Of a stretch of 64,000 nt of DNA, positions 1 through 8,366 are shown one piece after another. Position numbers and translations under genes: made by a program. The notes beneath the pieces are model-generated. The model was not told the DNA's origin, searched no databases, and saw only the letters and a list, made by a program, of their open reading frames with translations. This DNA is from Thaumarchaeota archaeon casp-thauma3. GTDB lineage: Archaea > Thermoproteota > Nitrososphaeria > Nitrososphaerales > Nitrosopumilaceae. The stretch is taken from contig LFEY01000007.1 in NCBI GenBank assembly GCA_001510275.1, forward strand, positions 28,104 through 92,103. Reading direction: 5' to 3'. Position 1 is the first letter of the stretch; every line of letters starts with the position of its first letter.

Positions 1-538
1 TGTCTTTTAATTTAGCACCAATAAGATCTGTTTTTGTTAATACATTAACTGTTGGTACATTCAAACGTAATCTTATTGATGTTGCAAGAAGTGCAATTGA
101 AACAAAATTTACTGGTGAAGTTATTAAAGCACCATCAAAAAGAAAGATATTTGTTTTTTCTTCTGATGAAATATTTTCTACAAGAAAACGTCCACTAGAA
201 CGATATGCAAACAACTCAATTTGGCCAGGCGTATCAATAATTAGATAATCTGGATTTACTCTGTTTACTTCATTTCTAATATCATCAATTTTTGAAGCAA
301 TCAAATCATTTGCCATTATCATAGCACCATTTGGACCAAGATCATACTGTCGCATTATAGATACAATATCAACATAATCTCTAACATCTACATCACAAGT
401 GTATGGTAGATTCTCAACACCTGGATCTAAATTCAAGACAGCAGTAAATACTCCATTTTTTGTGTAAGATTCGTATAATCTTGATGTAAGTAGTGTTTTT
501 CCTGAACCAGCTGTACCTGAAATAAAAATTGATTTCAA
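1..538 (-). CDS. GPN-loop GTPase (partial, C-terminus outside window)
   Basis: About 179 N-terminal residues are present; the gene runs off the left edge. A P-loop GTAGSGKT sits at residues 8-15 directly after the start, the diagnostic Gly-Pro-Asn insertion is at residues 68-70 (DLGPNGAM), a DTPGQIELF switch region follows near residue 100, and an LTKTDLIG guanine-binding motif lies near the cut end. GPN GTPases are homodimeric in archaea; the eukaryotic relatives help assemble RNA polymerase II, while the archaeal role is less settled. The start is TTG at 538, because an in-frame TAG lies only three codons upstream. The next gene diverges from it. Confidence 0.9.
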   Translation of the reverse strand, partial: MKSIFISGTAGSGKTLLTSRLYESYTKNGVFTAVLNLDPGVENLPYTCDVDVRDYVDIVSIMRQYDLGPNGAMIMANDLIASKIDDIRNEVNRVNPDYLIIDTPGQIELFAYRSSGRFLVENISSEEKTNIFLFDGALITSPVNFVSIALLATSIRLRLNVPTVNVLTKTDLIGAKLKD

Positions 539-620
539 TCCTGTCTAATTTTTCTTTGCTTATATTTCAAATTAGCTTTACCATCAACTTTCATATTTGA
601 TTTATCAATGAAATTATCAA

Positions 621-1637
621 ATGAACTGGAGACTCGCAGTAATACCTGTAACCTTAATTCCTATTTTCATTATTGCTATTCAATTTGATATCAAAATAGA
701 AGATGTGTTGGCAATCGGATTCTTTCCGTTTGTTGGCGCAATTCTTGCAATGATGATCAAATTAGGTATTCAAGGAGTCAAATTTGCATACATTGCAAAA
801 AAATATCTTGGAAATTTTGATTCTTTGTGGAAATTAATAGGTGTGAGAGTCGGTAGTGAATTTATCAAATTTACAACTCCTATGTTTGTTGGAGCAGAAT
901 TTGTTATAGTTTATTATTTGCACAAAAAAGGAGTAAAACTTTCAAAATCTACATGGATTGCAATTATGGATATTGTAACTGAAGTGTTTGCAGCAGGTTT
1001 GTTATCTATAATGGCTGGGATTATTGCATTACTAAATGGAGCATATGTAGTTGCAGCAATTATTTTAGGTACTAGCATTACTGTAACATCTTTGTGGTTG
1101 GTGATGTTCTTTTTATCTTCTGTACATATGTTCCAAGTTCCAAAAGCACTAGCAAATCTTGTTAAAAAACTTGGAAAGGAAAAAGGTGTCAAATACATTA
1201 ACAAAACAAACACTTGGATGGAAGAAGTATGTATTATGAGTAAAGAAAACCTAAAAACTTCTGAATCTAAAAAAATCTTTACAGTATCTTTTCTATTCTC
1301 ACTTGTGTCTTGGTTATTTTTTGGAATATCATTTATGATTATTTCAATGGGAACAGGATATGTGATTAATGCATTTGATTCTATTATGGCAGTTATGGGT
1401 GCAAATGCAATTGGAAACTTGCCAATTACTGTTGGTGGGTCTGGTTTAGCGGAATTTGGAATCGTAGCATATCTTAATAATCTAAATCCATTTGACTTTA
1501 GTATCCCTGAGGGGGCAGTTGCTTGGGATACAGTTATTGGCTGGAGAATTGCAACTTATTATGTTCCAATTTTGATTACTTGGCTACTTTTAGTAAAATT
1601 GGCCCTGAATAAAATATCAAAACCACAAGCTACATAG
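621..1637 (+). CDS. Flippase-like integral membrane protein (LPG synthase TM / UPF0104 type)
   Basis: This 338-residue protein is almost entirely hydrophobic, with about eight predicted membrane segments. The conserved stretch near residues 255-280 (NAIGNLPITVGGSG followed by LAEFG) matches the G/P-rich 'PGGxGxxE' signature of the lysylphosphatidylglycerol-synthase transmembrane (UPF0104) family. Family members are often lipid or lipid-linked-sugar flippases, or are linked to glycosyltransferases; the substrate here cannot be read from sequence. It lies between the divergent GPN GTPase and a co-oriented SDR gene, 35 bases apart. No catalytic aminoacyltransferase domain is attached, so it is the membrane module only. 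Confidence 0.75.
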   Translation: MNWRLAVIPVTLIPIFIIAIQFDIKIEDVLAIGFFPFVGAILAMMIKLGIQGVKFAYIAKKYLGNFDSLWKLIGVRVGSEFIKFTTPMFVGAEFVIVYYLHKKGVKLSKSTWIAIMDIVTEVFAAGLLSIMAGIIALLNGAYVVAAIILGTSITVTSLWLVMFFLSSVHMFQVPKALANLVKKLGKEKGVKYINKTNTWMEEVCIMSKENLKTSESKKIFTVSFLFSLVSWLFFGISFMIISMGTGYVINAFDSIMAVMGANAIGNLPITVGGSGLAEFGIVAYLNNLNPFDFSIPEGAVAWDTVIGWRIATYYVPILITWLLLVKLALNKISKPQAT

Positions 1638-1672
1638 AAACCACTTTATCTTTATATGATTTTTTTTGATAT

Positions 1673-2470
1673 GTGGATTTCAAAAATAAGGTAGTTCTAA
1701 TTACTGGCGCATCATCTGGAATTGGTAGAGAAACTGCAATAGAATTTGCAAAACTAGGTGCTAACATCATTTTGGTTGCAAGAAGAAAAGACAAACTTGA
1801 ACTAGTTGCAAATGAATTAAAACAATTTGATATATCTACACTAGTATGTCAGTGTGATGTTTCAAAAAAAGATCAGGTAAAAGAAATGTCAAAAACAGTT
1901 TTAGAAAAATTTGATTCAGTTGATATCTTGGTAAATAATGCTGGTTTTGCAATCTATGGGTCTGTGTCTGATCTTAGTATTGATGAAATAGAATCACAGA
2001 TGGAAACAAATTACTTTGGCATGATTTACTGCATCAAAAATTTTCTTCCATCAATGCTTGAGAAGAAATCTGGCCATATAGTAAATGTTGCATCAGTAGC
2101 TGCAAGCTTTGGTTTACCTGGAATCGCTTCATATTGTGCATCTAAATTTGCAATGTTAGGATTCTCAGAGGGTCTTAAACATGAGCTAAAAAATACTGGA
2201 GTTGGAATTACAGTTGTTAGTCCAATTATGGTTAGAACAGACTTTTTTGATCACCACTCATTTGAAAAAATGCCAAAATACTCACCAACATCACTTAGTT
2301 CAAAAACTGTAGCTAAAGCAATTCTCAAGGCAGCAAATTCTCCAAGACTGGAAATTATAGTTCCATCTATAGTACGTGTTGCAGTATGGATGAAAAACAC
2401 ATTTCCTTACTTTATCAATCCAATACTGGGGAAATCTTTCAAAAAGCAGTTAGATTCTACAAAAGACTAA
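1673..2470 (+). CDS. Short-chain dehydrogenase/reductase (classical SDR)
   Basis: A 265-residue Rossmann-fold oxidoreductase. It has the NAD(P)-binding TGASSGIG at residues 11-18, NNAG at 88-91, catalytic Ser141 and the Tyr154-x3-Lys158 pair (YCASK). Basic residues after beta-2 (ARRKDK) suggest NADP(H) preference. The substrate is unknown; the C-terminal basic and hydrophobic segment (residues 225-255) resembles membrane-associated SDRs acting on lipids. The start is GTG at 1673; a TTTATAT element at 1651-1657 lies just upstream. Its TAA overlaps by four bases the stop codon of the convergent downstream gene. Confidence 0.88.
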   Translation: MDFKNKVVLITGASSGIGRETAIEFAKLGANIILVARRKDKLELVANELKQFDISTLVCQCDVSKKDQVKEMSKTVLEKFDSVDILVNNAGFAIYGSVSDLSIDEIESQMETNYFGMIYCIKNFLPSMLEKKSGHIVNVASVAASFGLPGIASYCASKFAMLGFSEGLKHELKNTGVGITVVSPIMVRTDFFDHHSFEKMPKYSPTSLSSKTVAKAILKAANSPRLEIIVPSIVRVAVWMKNTFPYFINPILGKSFKKQLDSTKD

Positions 2471-2859
2471 ATTTCTTCTGCTGCATCATCATTAGAACCT
2501 TCAACTAACAATTCTAATGATTTTAATTCAAATTGGTAAATTGCATCCATATTCATATCCATTTCTTTTTCTAGATATTCTGAAACTTTTTTGCTTAGTG
2601 GGGCTTTGTGTTGATCAAAAACAAACTCATAAACGGTTCCTTTCTCTAAATCTCCAATCTTGATCTTTTTTGGCAAGTCCATTGTAACTATGTGTCTTCC
2701 ATCTTCAACAGGATCATACAACTGTGCATCTATTTTGTTATCTGTATCATAAAATTCAAGAATGTATCCAGTTTTTTTCGTTTCTTCTGGTTTGTTAAAT
2801 TTTGCATTTTGAATTTCATCAGAAACCCAATCTGGAATCCCATCTTTCTTTTTGACCAT
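2467..2859 (-). CDS. Conserved hypothetical acidic protein
   Basis: A 130-residue soluble protein with no family I can name. It starts with a basic MVKKKDG, has a beta-rich middle (YILEFYDTDNK, then HIVTMDLPKKIKIGDLEKG) that could be a small barrel or OB-like fold, and ends in a strongly acidic tail. There are no cysteines, membrane segments or signal peptide. It starts 12 bases after the stop of the zinc-ribbon gene on the same strand, so the two probably share an mRNA. The convergent SDR gene interlocks with it at the stop codon (CTAA at 2467-2470). Confidence 0.65.
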   Translation of the reverse strand: MVKKKDGIPDWVSDEIQNAKFNKPEETKKTGYILEFYDTDNKIDAQLYDPVEDGRHIVTMDLPKKIKIGDLEKGTVYEFVFDQHKAPLSKKVSEYLEKEMDMNMDAIYQFELKSLELLVEGSNDDAAEEI

Positions 2860-2871
2860 ACTAAATTCACT

Positions 2872-3180
2872 CTAGTTTTCTGCTTTTTCTTTTTTACTTT
2901 TTGACCACCAATCAAGATAGTCATCATGTTTATCTTCACGTGTTTTTTCTCTTTGATTTAGTTTGTATCTAATATCTGATACTTGTTCTCTTGTTGCGTA
3001 TAATCCACATCTCTTACAAATGAAATGCTTTGTGGCAGAGTCCATTTTCATTGGGATCTCGATCTCATCAAATAATTTGAATAAATCGTCTCTGCCTCTG
3101 TCTTCTTCTGCAGTATCTGCTTCATATTTTGTTTGAATCTTCTTTTTCTCTCTTGATGTACATTCTGGGCAGTTAGGCAC
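2872..3180 (-). CDS. Zinc-ribbon protein, C-terminal part of a probably frameshifted gene
   Basis: As an independent ORF this starts at GTG 3180 (102 residues) immediately behind an in-frame TAA. It contains CPEC at residues 4-7 and a second knuckle CKRC near residue 55, then a highly charged helical tail ending in SKKEKAEN. The reading frame immediately upstream (3290-3177) ends in a lone knuckle that would be completed by the first residues of this ORF if one C were added in the CC at 3176-3177; the joined protein would be about 139 residues with CKEC, CPNC/CPEC and CKRC. It may therefore be the 3' part of a broken or mis-sequenced gene, or a coupled downstream ORF. Function unknown; nucleic-acid binding is inferred only from the zinc knuckles. 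Confidence 0.6.
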   Translation of the reverse strand: MPNCPECTSREKKKIQTKYEADTAEEDRGRDDLFKLFDEIEIPMKMDSATKHFICKRCGLYATREQVSDIRYKLNQREKTREDKHDDYLDWWSKSKKEKAEN

Positions 3181-3290
3181 TGATGATTTGGCTTAATTTT
3201 TTCCATAAAAGCGTTCCCACATTCTTTACAGATCGATATTTTATCTGACACGCGGATTTTTTCATCATCCCTTGCGGTCCGTTCGCCCAT
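3177..3290 (-). pseudogene. N-terminal part of the frameshifted zinc-ribbon gene
   Basis: From ATG 3290 the frame encodes 38 plausible residues with a CKECGNAF knuckle and end NHQC. After this cysteine the frame continues to 3048, but as a low-complexity Arg/Lys/Gln string that is only the out-of-frame reading of the downstream zinc ORF. Shifting by -1 at the cysteine gives NHQCPNCPEC and continues into the downstream protein. I therefore read 3290-2872 as one gene with a missing base, not as two genes. A GC-rich imperfect hairpin spans the start codon. Confidence 0.5.
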
Positions 3291-3304
3291 CGAAATCCCG
3301 CGTG
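3249..3304. repeat. Imperfect inverted repeat around the zinc-gene start
   Basis: CACGCGGATTT at 3249-3259 pairs with AAATCCCGCGTG at 3293-3304, giving seven plus four base pairs around a one-base bulge, with a loop of about 33 bases. The start codon (3290-3288) is inside the loop. It is GC-rich against an AT-rich background. It could be an RNA hairpin in the 5' leader or an operator. Confidence 0.4.
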
Positions 3305-3334
3305 CCAGATGAGCAAAATTCTCAAAATATTGTA

Positions 3335-4570
3335 TTATCTCTTTTCTTCTAAAGTCTGAGCCGCAATCTTTGCTGAGTTTTCTGCTCCATTAGGAACAAA
3401 ATTCTGTGAAAACTCACTCAAATTTTCTTCAAATTTCTCATAATTCTCTTTAATTTGGGATATTGCTTTAGTTACTTGCTTTGTTTTTGTAGCTAATACA
3501 CCTAGATTCTTCTCTTGGGCCCATCTGATGTTATTTGTATGCTCATCGTAAATTGGAATTCCAACTATTGGCTTTGATTTTCCACCCATTATTTCCCCCA
3601 TTACTGTATGAGAACCATTTACAACTGCATATTTGCATAAATTCAGTACTGTATCTTTTTCTTGTTCTGAAAGAAACCCAATATCAATTTGTATCCAATC
3701 TATCTTTTTATCCAAAGCCTCTGAGATTGAATATTTCTTACCGTCTTTTCCTATTACAGAATCTATGTTAGATTCGTTTCTTGCATGTGAAATAATTCTT
3801 TTTTCATTATTCATCTCGTCTTGATGAAATACCTCTTCAAATCTTTGACCAGTTCCATCATTAGTTGATTTATTTCCAGTTCTCATCCAGTATCCAAATT
3901 CATTATTTTTAACTAATTTTTCAAGATCTGTGGTATCTTCTTTTTTGAATCCTTTATTGTTACTAAAATGTCCAACATATGTTACTTTTTCTTCTGCCTC
4001 TTTTATGAAATTTAGATTATATTCACACATTGTATATGGTGGCGGTGAATCTGCAACAAGAATTTTTGATGCTTTAACAATTTGTTTTGCAACAAAGATT
4101 AATGATGGATAAAGATACGATCTCGAACTGTACAGTCTAGGCCTAAACTGATTTGTTATAAACAAACTTGGAATGTTTCGATTTTTTGCTAAAATATTTG
4201 AACCCATGTCTCCATCATTAATTACAAGATCAAATTTTTCTTTGTCGTAGAGTTTTCTTTCTTCTCTTAAATAATTTACAATCTGTCTTACTAATGGGGG
4301 ATTTTTTGAAATTGGTAATAACAAATTCATCAATGACATTGAAACACTTGGTCCAAATTTTCCATCAATTGGTGTTGGCATTAAGATCTCATGAATTTTT
4401 TCTTTTTGGTCGGGAAATTTTTTTAATAATTTTTCATAAACATGATCTTTGCTTGAAAAATGAACCTCAAAGTCTTCTTTTATGTAGTCACCTAACACTT
4501 CATTTAGCCTCATCATTCGAGAATAATGGCCACTTCCCCATGGATAGATGAATTCTCCTATTTTGAGCAC
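3335..4570 (-). CDS. Glycosyltransferase, GT-B fold (MJ1255-like)
   Basis: A 411-residue cytosolic protein. The N-terminal YPWGSGHYSRMMRL (residues 9-22) is the glycine-rich acceptor-side loop of GT-B enzymes related to MurG and the archaeal MJ1255 group. The C-terminal VNGSHTVMGEIMGGKSKPIV (near residues 325-345) is the nucleotide-sugar binding loop with its conserved Gly and Glu. There are no membrane segments. The probable role is transfer of a sugar to a lipid or surface acceptor; donor and acceptor are not readable. The start is GTG at 4570. It is transcribed alone, with 30 bases to the upstream gene's stop, and could be cotranscribed with the THUMP protein gene. Confidence 0.72.
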   Translation of the reverse strand: MLKIGEFIYPWGSGHYSRMMRLNEVLGDYIKEDFEVHFSSKDHVYEKLLKKFPDQKEKIHEILMPTPIDGKFGPSVSMSLMNLLLPISKNPPLVRQIVNYLREERKLYDKEKFDLVINDGDMGSNILAKNRNIPSLFITNQFRPRLYSSRSYLYPSLIFVAKQIVKASKILVADSPPPYTMCEYNLNFIKEAEEKVTYVGHFSNNKGFKKEDTTDLEKLVKNNEFGYWMRTGNKSTNDGTGQRFEEVFHQDEMNNEKRIISHARNESNIDSVIGKDGKKYSISEALDKKIDWIQIDIGFLSEQEKDTVLNLCKYAVVNGSHTVMGEIMGGKSKPIVGIPIYDEHTNNIRWAQEKNLGVLATKTKQVTKAISQIKENYEKFEENLSEFSQNFVPNGAENSAKIAAQTLEEKR

Positions 4571-4600
4571 AATATGAAACCAAATATGCCGTTTAAATTC

Positions 4601-5713
4601 TCAGTGATTCTCTAGCGAATCTAAAATATCATGAACATTGTTTGGTCCTACCTGAACTGAAATCTTTTTCTTTGTTTTAAGAGCATACTCTACTTCTTTT
4701 TTTGAAAAAACAGGAATTTCATTTGAACTAATCATGACTAATTTTTCTAATATTTTGATATTTCTTTCCAAGCCGATCTCTTTTGCTTCATTAAACAAAT
4801 TATCATCTACTCCTGCAAGTGGAATTATTGGAATCTTCTTTTTTTCAAATACTTTTCTTAATGAATTATCAATAAAGTTTGTAGAAAATATCAATGGCGA
4901 TAAAGCTAGTGATACATGATTATTTGAATGTCTTAACATTATTTCTAGTATAGAATTTACATAGATCAAATAATTTTTAATTCCATTTGGTTTTATTTTT
5001 AACTCAAAGAATTCTAATTCAATCTTATCTTGTACTAGTCTTGGAATTATCTGATTAATTATTTTAGCTAGATTCATCAATTCTGATTTTTGTCTATAAC
5101 AAACGATAATCTTTGTGTCATACCCTTGTTTTATTGTCTCAAAACAAGAAACTGCAGATATTTCATCATATACTGCACAAATCGTTTTCTGACTTTGTGA
5201 TTGATTTGGAATACCGCCATTACCTTCATCTGAGAAAATACAGATGTATGCATTGTTTTTTGTTAGATATGTATACAATAATTTATCGTAATCTTCTTCT
5301 GTTCCAGGATGAGCTCCAAGATTTGATTTTTTTTCTATTATACTTGATGTTGCTGCAATCTCTACATCTTTTGTGAGAAATCCTTTTGACTCTCCTTCAA
5401 CTCTTACTAGAAATTTTTCTCCCTTTAAGAGTAGATTGCCACCTACAGAGGTAATCTCTGAAACAACATCTTGAAAATTATTTTTTATATGCCTTGCAAT
5501 TGCAATTTTTTTAATCCCAAAAAGTAAATTAATAGCAGAAGATGCAAACACAGGATCATTTGCATCAACTAAAACTATATCACCGTCACGTTTTACAGAT
5601 TTGAATTGCTGATCTTTTAGTTTGAGAATTTTTTTGATATTTGTAATTAATTGCGGAATTTTATTTTTTGTAAATATAGTTGGAAAAACTACAACATATG
5701 ATATTTCATCCAT
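4601..5713 (-). CDS. ThiI-like THUMP-domain protein lacking the PP-loop
   Basis: From ATG 5713 the protein has 370 residues. The first 140 resemble the NFLD plus THUMP RNA-binding part of ThiI tRNA 4-thiouridine synthase (FLVRVEGE and a following VEIAATSSIIEKK stretch). The remainder is collinear with the ThiI ATP-pyrophosphatase domain, but at the SGGIDS PP-loop position it reads SDEGNGGIPNQSQSQ, so ATP activation in the usual way looks impossible. There is no rhodanese domain. A longer ORF to 5803 would overlap the divergent cysH start; I reject it because a TATA box (5737-5747) lies 26-30 bases before 5713 inside that extension. It probably still binds tRNA; the catalytic function is unknown. 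Confidence 0.65.
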   Translation of the reverse strand: MDEISYVVVFPTIFTKNKIPQLITNIKKILKLKDQQFKSVKRDGDIVLVDANDPVFASSAINLLFGIKKIAIARHIKNNFQDVVSEITSVGGNLLLKGEKFLVRVEGESKGFLTKDVEIAATSSIIEKKSNLGAHPGTEEDYDKLLYTYLTKNNAYICIFSDEGNGGIPNQSQSQKTICAVYDEISAVSCFETIKQGYDTKIIVCYRQKSELMNLAKIINQIIPRLVQDKIELEFFELKIKPNGIKNYLIYVNSILEIMLRHSNNHVSLALSPLIFSTNFIDNSLRKVFEKKKIPIIPLAGVDDNLFNEAKEIGLERNIKILEKLVMISSNEIPVFSKKEVEYALKTKKKISVQVGPNNVHDILDSLENH

Positions 5714-5736
5714 ATTTTCTATTCTGAAATCTACTT

Positions 5737-5747
5737 GTTTATAATTT
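5737..5747 (-). promoter_or_regulatory. TATA box of the THUMP gene
   Basis: On the minus strand this reads AAATTATAAAC, centred about 29 bases before ATG 5713. The spacing fits a leaderless or nearly leaderless archaeal transcript and decides between the two candidate starts. Confidence 0.55.
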
Positions 5748-5767
5748 AGGACAAAACTCGCGTAATC

Positions 5768-5777
5768 AATATAAAAC
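5768..5777 (+). promoter_or_regulatory. TATA box of cysH
   Basis: AATATAAAAC is centred about 25 bases before the GTG start at 5797, the spacing expected for leaderless archaeal transcription. It lies back to back with the minus-strand TATA box at 5737-5747, so this is a compact bidirectional promoter. Confidence 0.55.
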
Positions 5778-5796
5778 AAATATTTCAAATCAATAT

Positions 5797-6513
5797 GTGA
5801 CAAAATTCACACAAGAGCAAGTAGATGATCTAAACTCAAAAATAAAGACTGCTGAGGAGGCACTTCAATGGGCATCAGATAACCTTCATCCTAAAGTTGC
5901 AAAAGCATCAAGCTTTGGTGCTGAAGATTCAGTAATTATGGATATTATGCTAAAGATTAACCCAAAATTTAGATTCTTTACATTAGATACAGGACGACTA
6001 CCACAAGAAACCTATGACATTATGGATGTTGTGCGAAAAAAATACAATATTTCAATTGAAGTACTATTTCCTGATGCCAAAGAAGTTGAAGATATGGTTA
6101 GAGAAAAAGGAATGAATCTCTTCTATGATAGTGTTGAGAATAGAAAACTTTGTTGTGAAATTCGCAAAGTAAATCCAATGAATAAAATATTGAGTACTTT
6201 GGATGGTTGGATTACTGGATTAAGACGTGATCAAACTAAAACTCGAGAAAACGCTACAATCTTCCAACTAGACCATGGACATGATGAAATTCTAAAGATT
6301 AATCCAATTATTAATTGGACTTGGGAACAAATTCAAGAATATATCAAAAAGAATAATCTACCACAGAATAGTCTCCTTGAGAAAGGCTATCCAAGTGTAG
6401 GATGTGAACCATGTACTAGACCAATAAAGCCTGGAGAAGATCTTCGAGCAGGAAGATGGTGGTGGGAAGAAAATGGCAACAAAGAGTGTGGCCTTCATAT
6501 AGACCATAAGTAG
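5797..6513 (+). CDS. cysH: APS/PAPS reductase (phosphoadenylyl-sulfate reductase family)
   Basis: A 238-residue cytosolic enzyme that reduces adenylyl sulfate (APS) or PAPS to sulfite in assimilatory sulfate reduction. It has the PP-loop-type SSFGAEDS at residues 38-45, [10 protein letters not shown] at 63-72, and the catalytic ECGLH at 230-234. It also has Cys119-Cys120 and Cys203-x2-Cys206, the four cysteines that ligate a [4Fe-4S] cluster in APS-type reductases. Their presence favours APS over PAPS as substrate. Start GTG 5797. sat follows after 11 bases, which makes an operon delivering APS directly to this enzyme. Confidence 0.93.
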   Translation: MTKFTQEQVDDLNSKIKTAEEALQWASDNLHPKVAKASSFGAEDSVIMDIMLKINPKFRFFTLDTGRLPQETYDIMDVVRKKYNISIEVLFPDAKEVEDMVREKGMNLFYDSVENRKLCCEIRKVNPMNKILSTLDGWITGLRRDQTKTRENATIFQLDHGHDEILKINPIINWTWEQIQEYIKKNNLPQNSLLEKGYPSVGCEPCTRPIKPGEDLRAGRWWWEENGNKECGLHIDHK

Positions 6514-6524
6514 AGGATTTTTAC

Positions 6525-7667
6525 ATGTCAGAAAATGATTCAATTAAACCACACGGTGGAGTATTAATTAATAGAATTACTACAATTGATCCTACTGGAT
6601 TATTCTCAATTACAATTAGTGAAGATCTTGCAAATGATGTTGAAAATATAGCAGACGGAATTTTCAGCCCTCTTGAAGGGTTCTTGGGAGAAAAAGACTT
6701 TCAAAGCGTTGTTTTACGAGGAAGATTGTCAAATAATTTAGCTTGGACCATTCCAATTGTACTTGATGTTGATGAGCAGACTGCCTCTAAAATGAAAGAA
6801 GCAGGTGATGTGTTACTACAAAATCCTCAAGGAACAGGTGTTGCAGTATTGCATGTTTCAGAAACATATTCTTTTGATAAAGAAAAGACTGCACAAGGAG
6901 TCTATGGAACTACTGATTCTACTCATCCAGGTGTTGCAAAGACAATGTCAATGAAGGATTATCTGGTAGGTGGAAAGATTGACTATATCCAAAGACCAGA
7001 AGAGAGTGAAATCAGAAGATATAGACTAACTCCTACACAAACAAGAGAAGCATTTGCACAAGCTGGATGGAAGACAATCTGTGCATTTCAAACCAGAAAT
7101 CCTCCACATGTAGCACACGAAATGCTACAAAAGACATCAATTACAACACGTGATGGAGTATTTGTTAATCCAATTATTGGAACAAAAAAATCTGGTGACT
7201 TTGTTGATGAAGTTATTGTAAAATGCTATGAAACCATGATAAAGTTGTACTATCCAGAAAATAGGTGTCGTCTAGGAACTCTACACACTGAGATGAAGTA
7301 TGCTGGTCCAAAAGAGGCAATTCATCATGCAATTATGAGACAAAACTATGGCTGCACACACATAATCATTGGACGAGACCATGCAGGAGTGGGAAAGTTT
7401 TATGATCCGTTTGCTGCACAAAAAATCTTTGATGATTATCCAGAACTAGAGATCTCTCCAATATTTTTTCCGGCATTCTTCTATTGCAAAAAATGCCTTA
7501 CATATACAACTCCAAAGGCATGTCCACATGGAGATGATGCAAAAGAGCAAATCAGTGGAACTGCACTAAGAGAGATGATTCAAAATGGTCAATCCCCTTC
7601 TGAATTTATTTTACGACCAGAAGTTGCCAAAGTAATTTTAGAGCATCCAAAGCCTTTTGTTGATTAG
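6525..7667 (+). CDS. sat: Sulfate adenylyltransferase (ATP sulfurylase)
   Basis: A 380-residue ATP sulfurylase of the monofunctional bacterial/archaeal type, converting ATP and sulfate into APS and pyrophosphate. It has the substrate-binding [11 protein letters not shown] near residue 189 and [12 protein letters not shown] near residue 283. A C-terminal Cys-rich segment ([16 protein letters not shown]) is the zinc-binding element typical of this subgroup. No APS-kinase domain is attached, consistent with the APS-type reductase encoded 11 bases upstream. Together they make the first two steps of sulfate assimilation. Confidence 0.96.
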   Translation: MSENDSIKPHGGVLINRITTIDPTGLFSITISEDLANDVENIADGIFSPLEGFLGEKDFQSVVLRGRLSNNLAWTIPIVLDVDEQTASKMKEAGDVLLQNPQGTGVAVLHVSETYSFDKEKTAQGVYGTTDSTHPGVAKTMSMKDYLVGGKIDYIQRPEESEIRRYRLTPTQTREAFAQAGWKTICAFQTRNPPHVAHEMLQKTSITTRDGVFVNPIIGTKKSGDFVDEVIVKCYETMIKLYYPENRCRLGTLHTEMKYAGPKEAIHHAIMRQNYGCTHIIIGRDHAGVGKFYDPFAAQKIFDDYPELEISPIFFPAFFYCKKCLTYTTPKACPHGDDAKEQISGTALREMIQNGQSPSEFILRPEVAKVILEHPKPFVD

Positions 7668-7697
7668 ATATTTATTCAATCAAATTTGTTCTAGCTT

Positions 7698-8366
7698 GTG
7701 AAGTATATTTTTACAATAATTTTACTTGCAGTATTTTTTATCACTCCTGCATTTGCTCAAGAAATGAAAAATCCCTCAGTAATTATTGATACTCTAGAAA
7801 TTCCTGCAGAGGAATTTAATGTAGTTTTACGCGATGCACCAATTATACCACTTGATGATATTCATGGTATTAGCTGGCAAGTAACAATTGATAACAATTT
7901 ACTTTATGCAAATCCTAATGGAAATGCTGTACTTCGAATATATGATCAGGAATCTTCTGATGAATTTATTGAAATTGGAATGGGATCAAAACCTGACAAC
8001 AAATTATGGGTTGCAGTTAAAACTCCAAAAGAAGGATACATTGTAATTTTTAGAGATTTAGAAAGAGGTTGGTACCCAGAAGCAAAATTAGCAATGTCTT
8101 ACACTGATAGAGCAGGGCTAACTGTAAATAATGGAGCAAGAATTGTTGTTACCAATTTAGACATTGATGTATTTGCAATTAATTCTTATTCAGTTTATGG
8201 CATGGAGGGCTCTACTGATCCACCTGCAGTAAATTCTGGAAGTATGGTTGTAGAGTTTCTATCCGGGGATCCTGCAAAAAATGTTATTGCTTTGTATCCG
8301 TTTTTTCTTGCAGCAGCCATTGGAGGTATAGTTGTGGTGTTATTTCTAACTAAGAAGCGTTCTTAG
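7698..8366 (+). CDS. Secreted, C-terminally membrane-anchored protein of unknown function
   Basis: A 222-residue protein with a clear N-terminal signal peptide (hydrophobic residues 4-19, cleavage after TPAFA) and a single C-terminal membrane helix (about residues 198-216) followed by KKRS. The bulk therefore lies outside the cell. The extracellular part (about 170 residues) is beta-rich, without cysteines or a motif I recognise. Start GTG 7698, 30 bases after sat. A structural or ligand-binding surface role is inference. Confidence 0.7.
   Translation: MKYIFTIILLAVFFITPAFAQEMKNPSVIIDTLEIPAEEFNVVLRDAPIIPLDDIHGISWQVTIDNNLLYANPNGNAVLRIYDQESSDEFIEIGMGSKPDNKLWVAVKTPKEGYIVIFRDLERGWYPEAKLAMSYTDRAGLTVNNGARIVVTNLDIDVFAINSYSVYGMEGSTDPPAVNSGSMVVEFLSGDPAKNVIALYPFFLAAAIGGIVVVLFLTKKRS

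Noticed and set aside
5714..5803. Thirty-residue N-terminal extension of the THUMP protein
   Set aside because: It would overlap the cysH start and run over both TATA boxes of the shared promoter.
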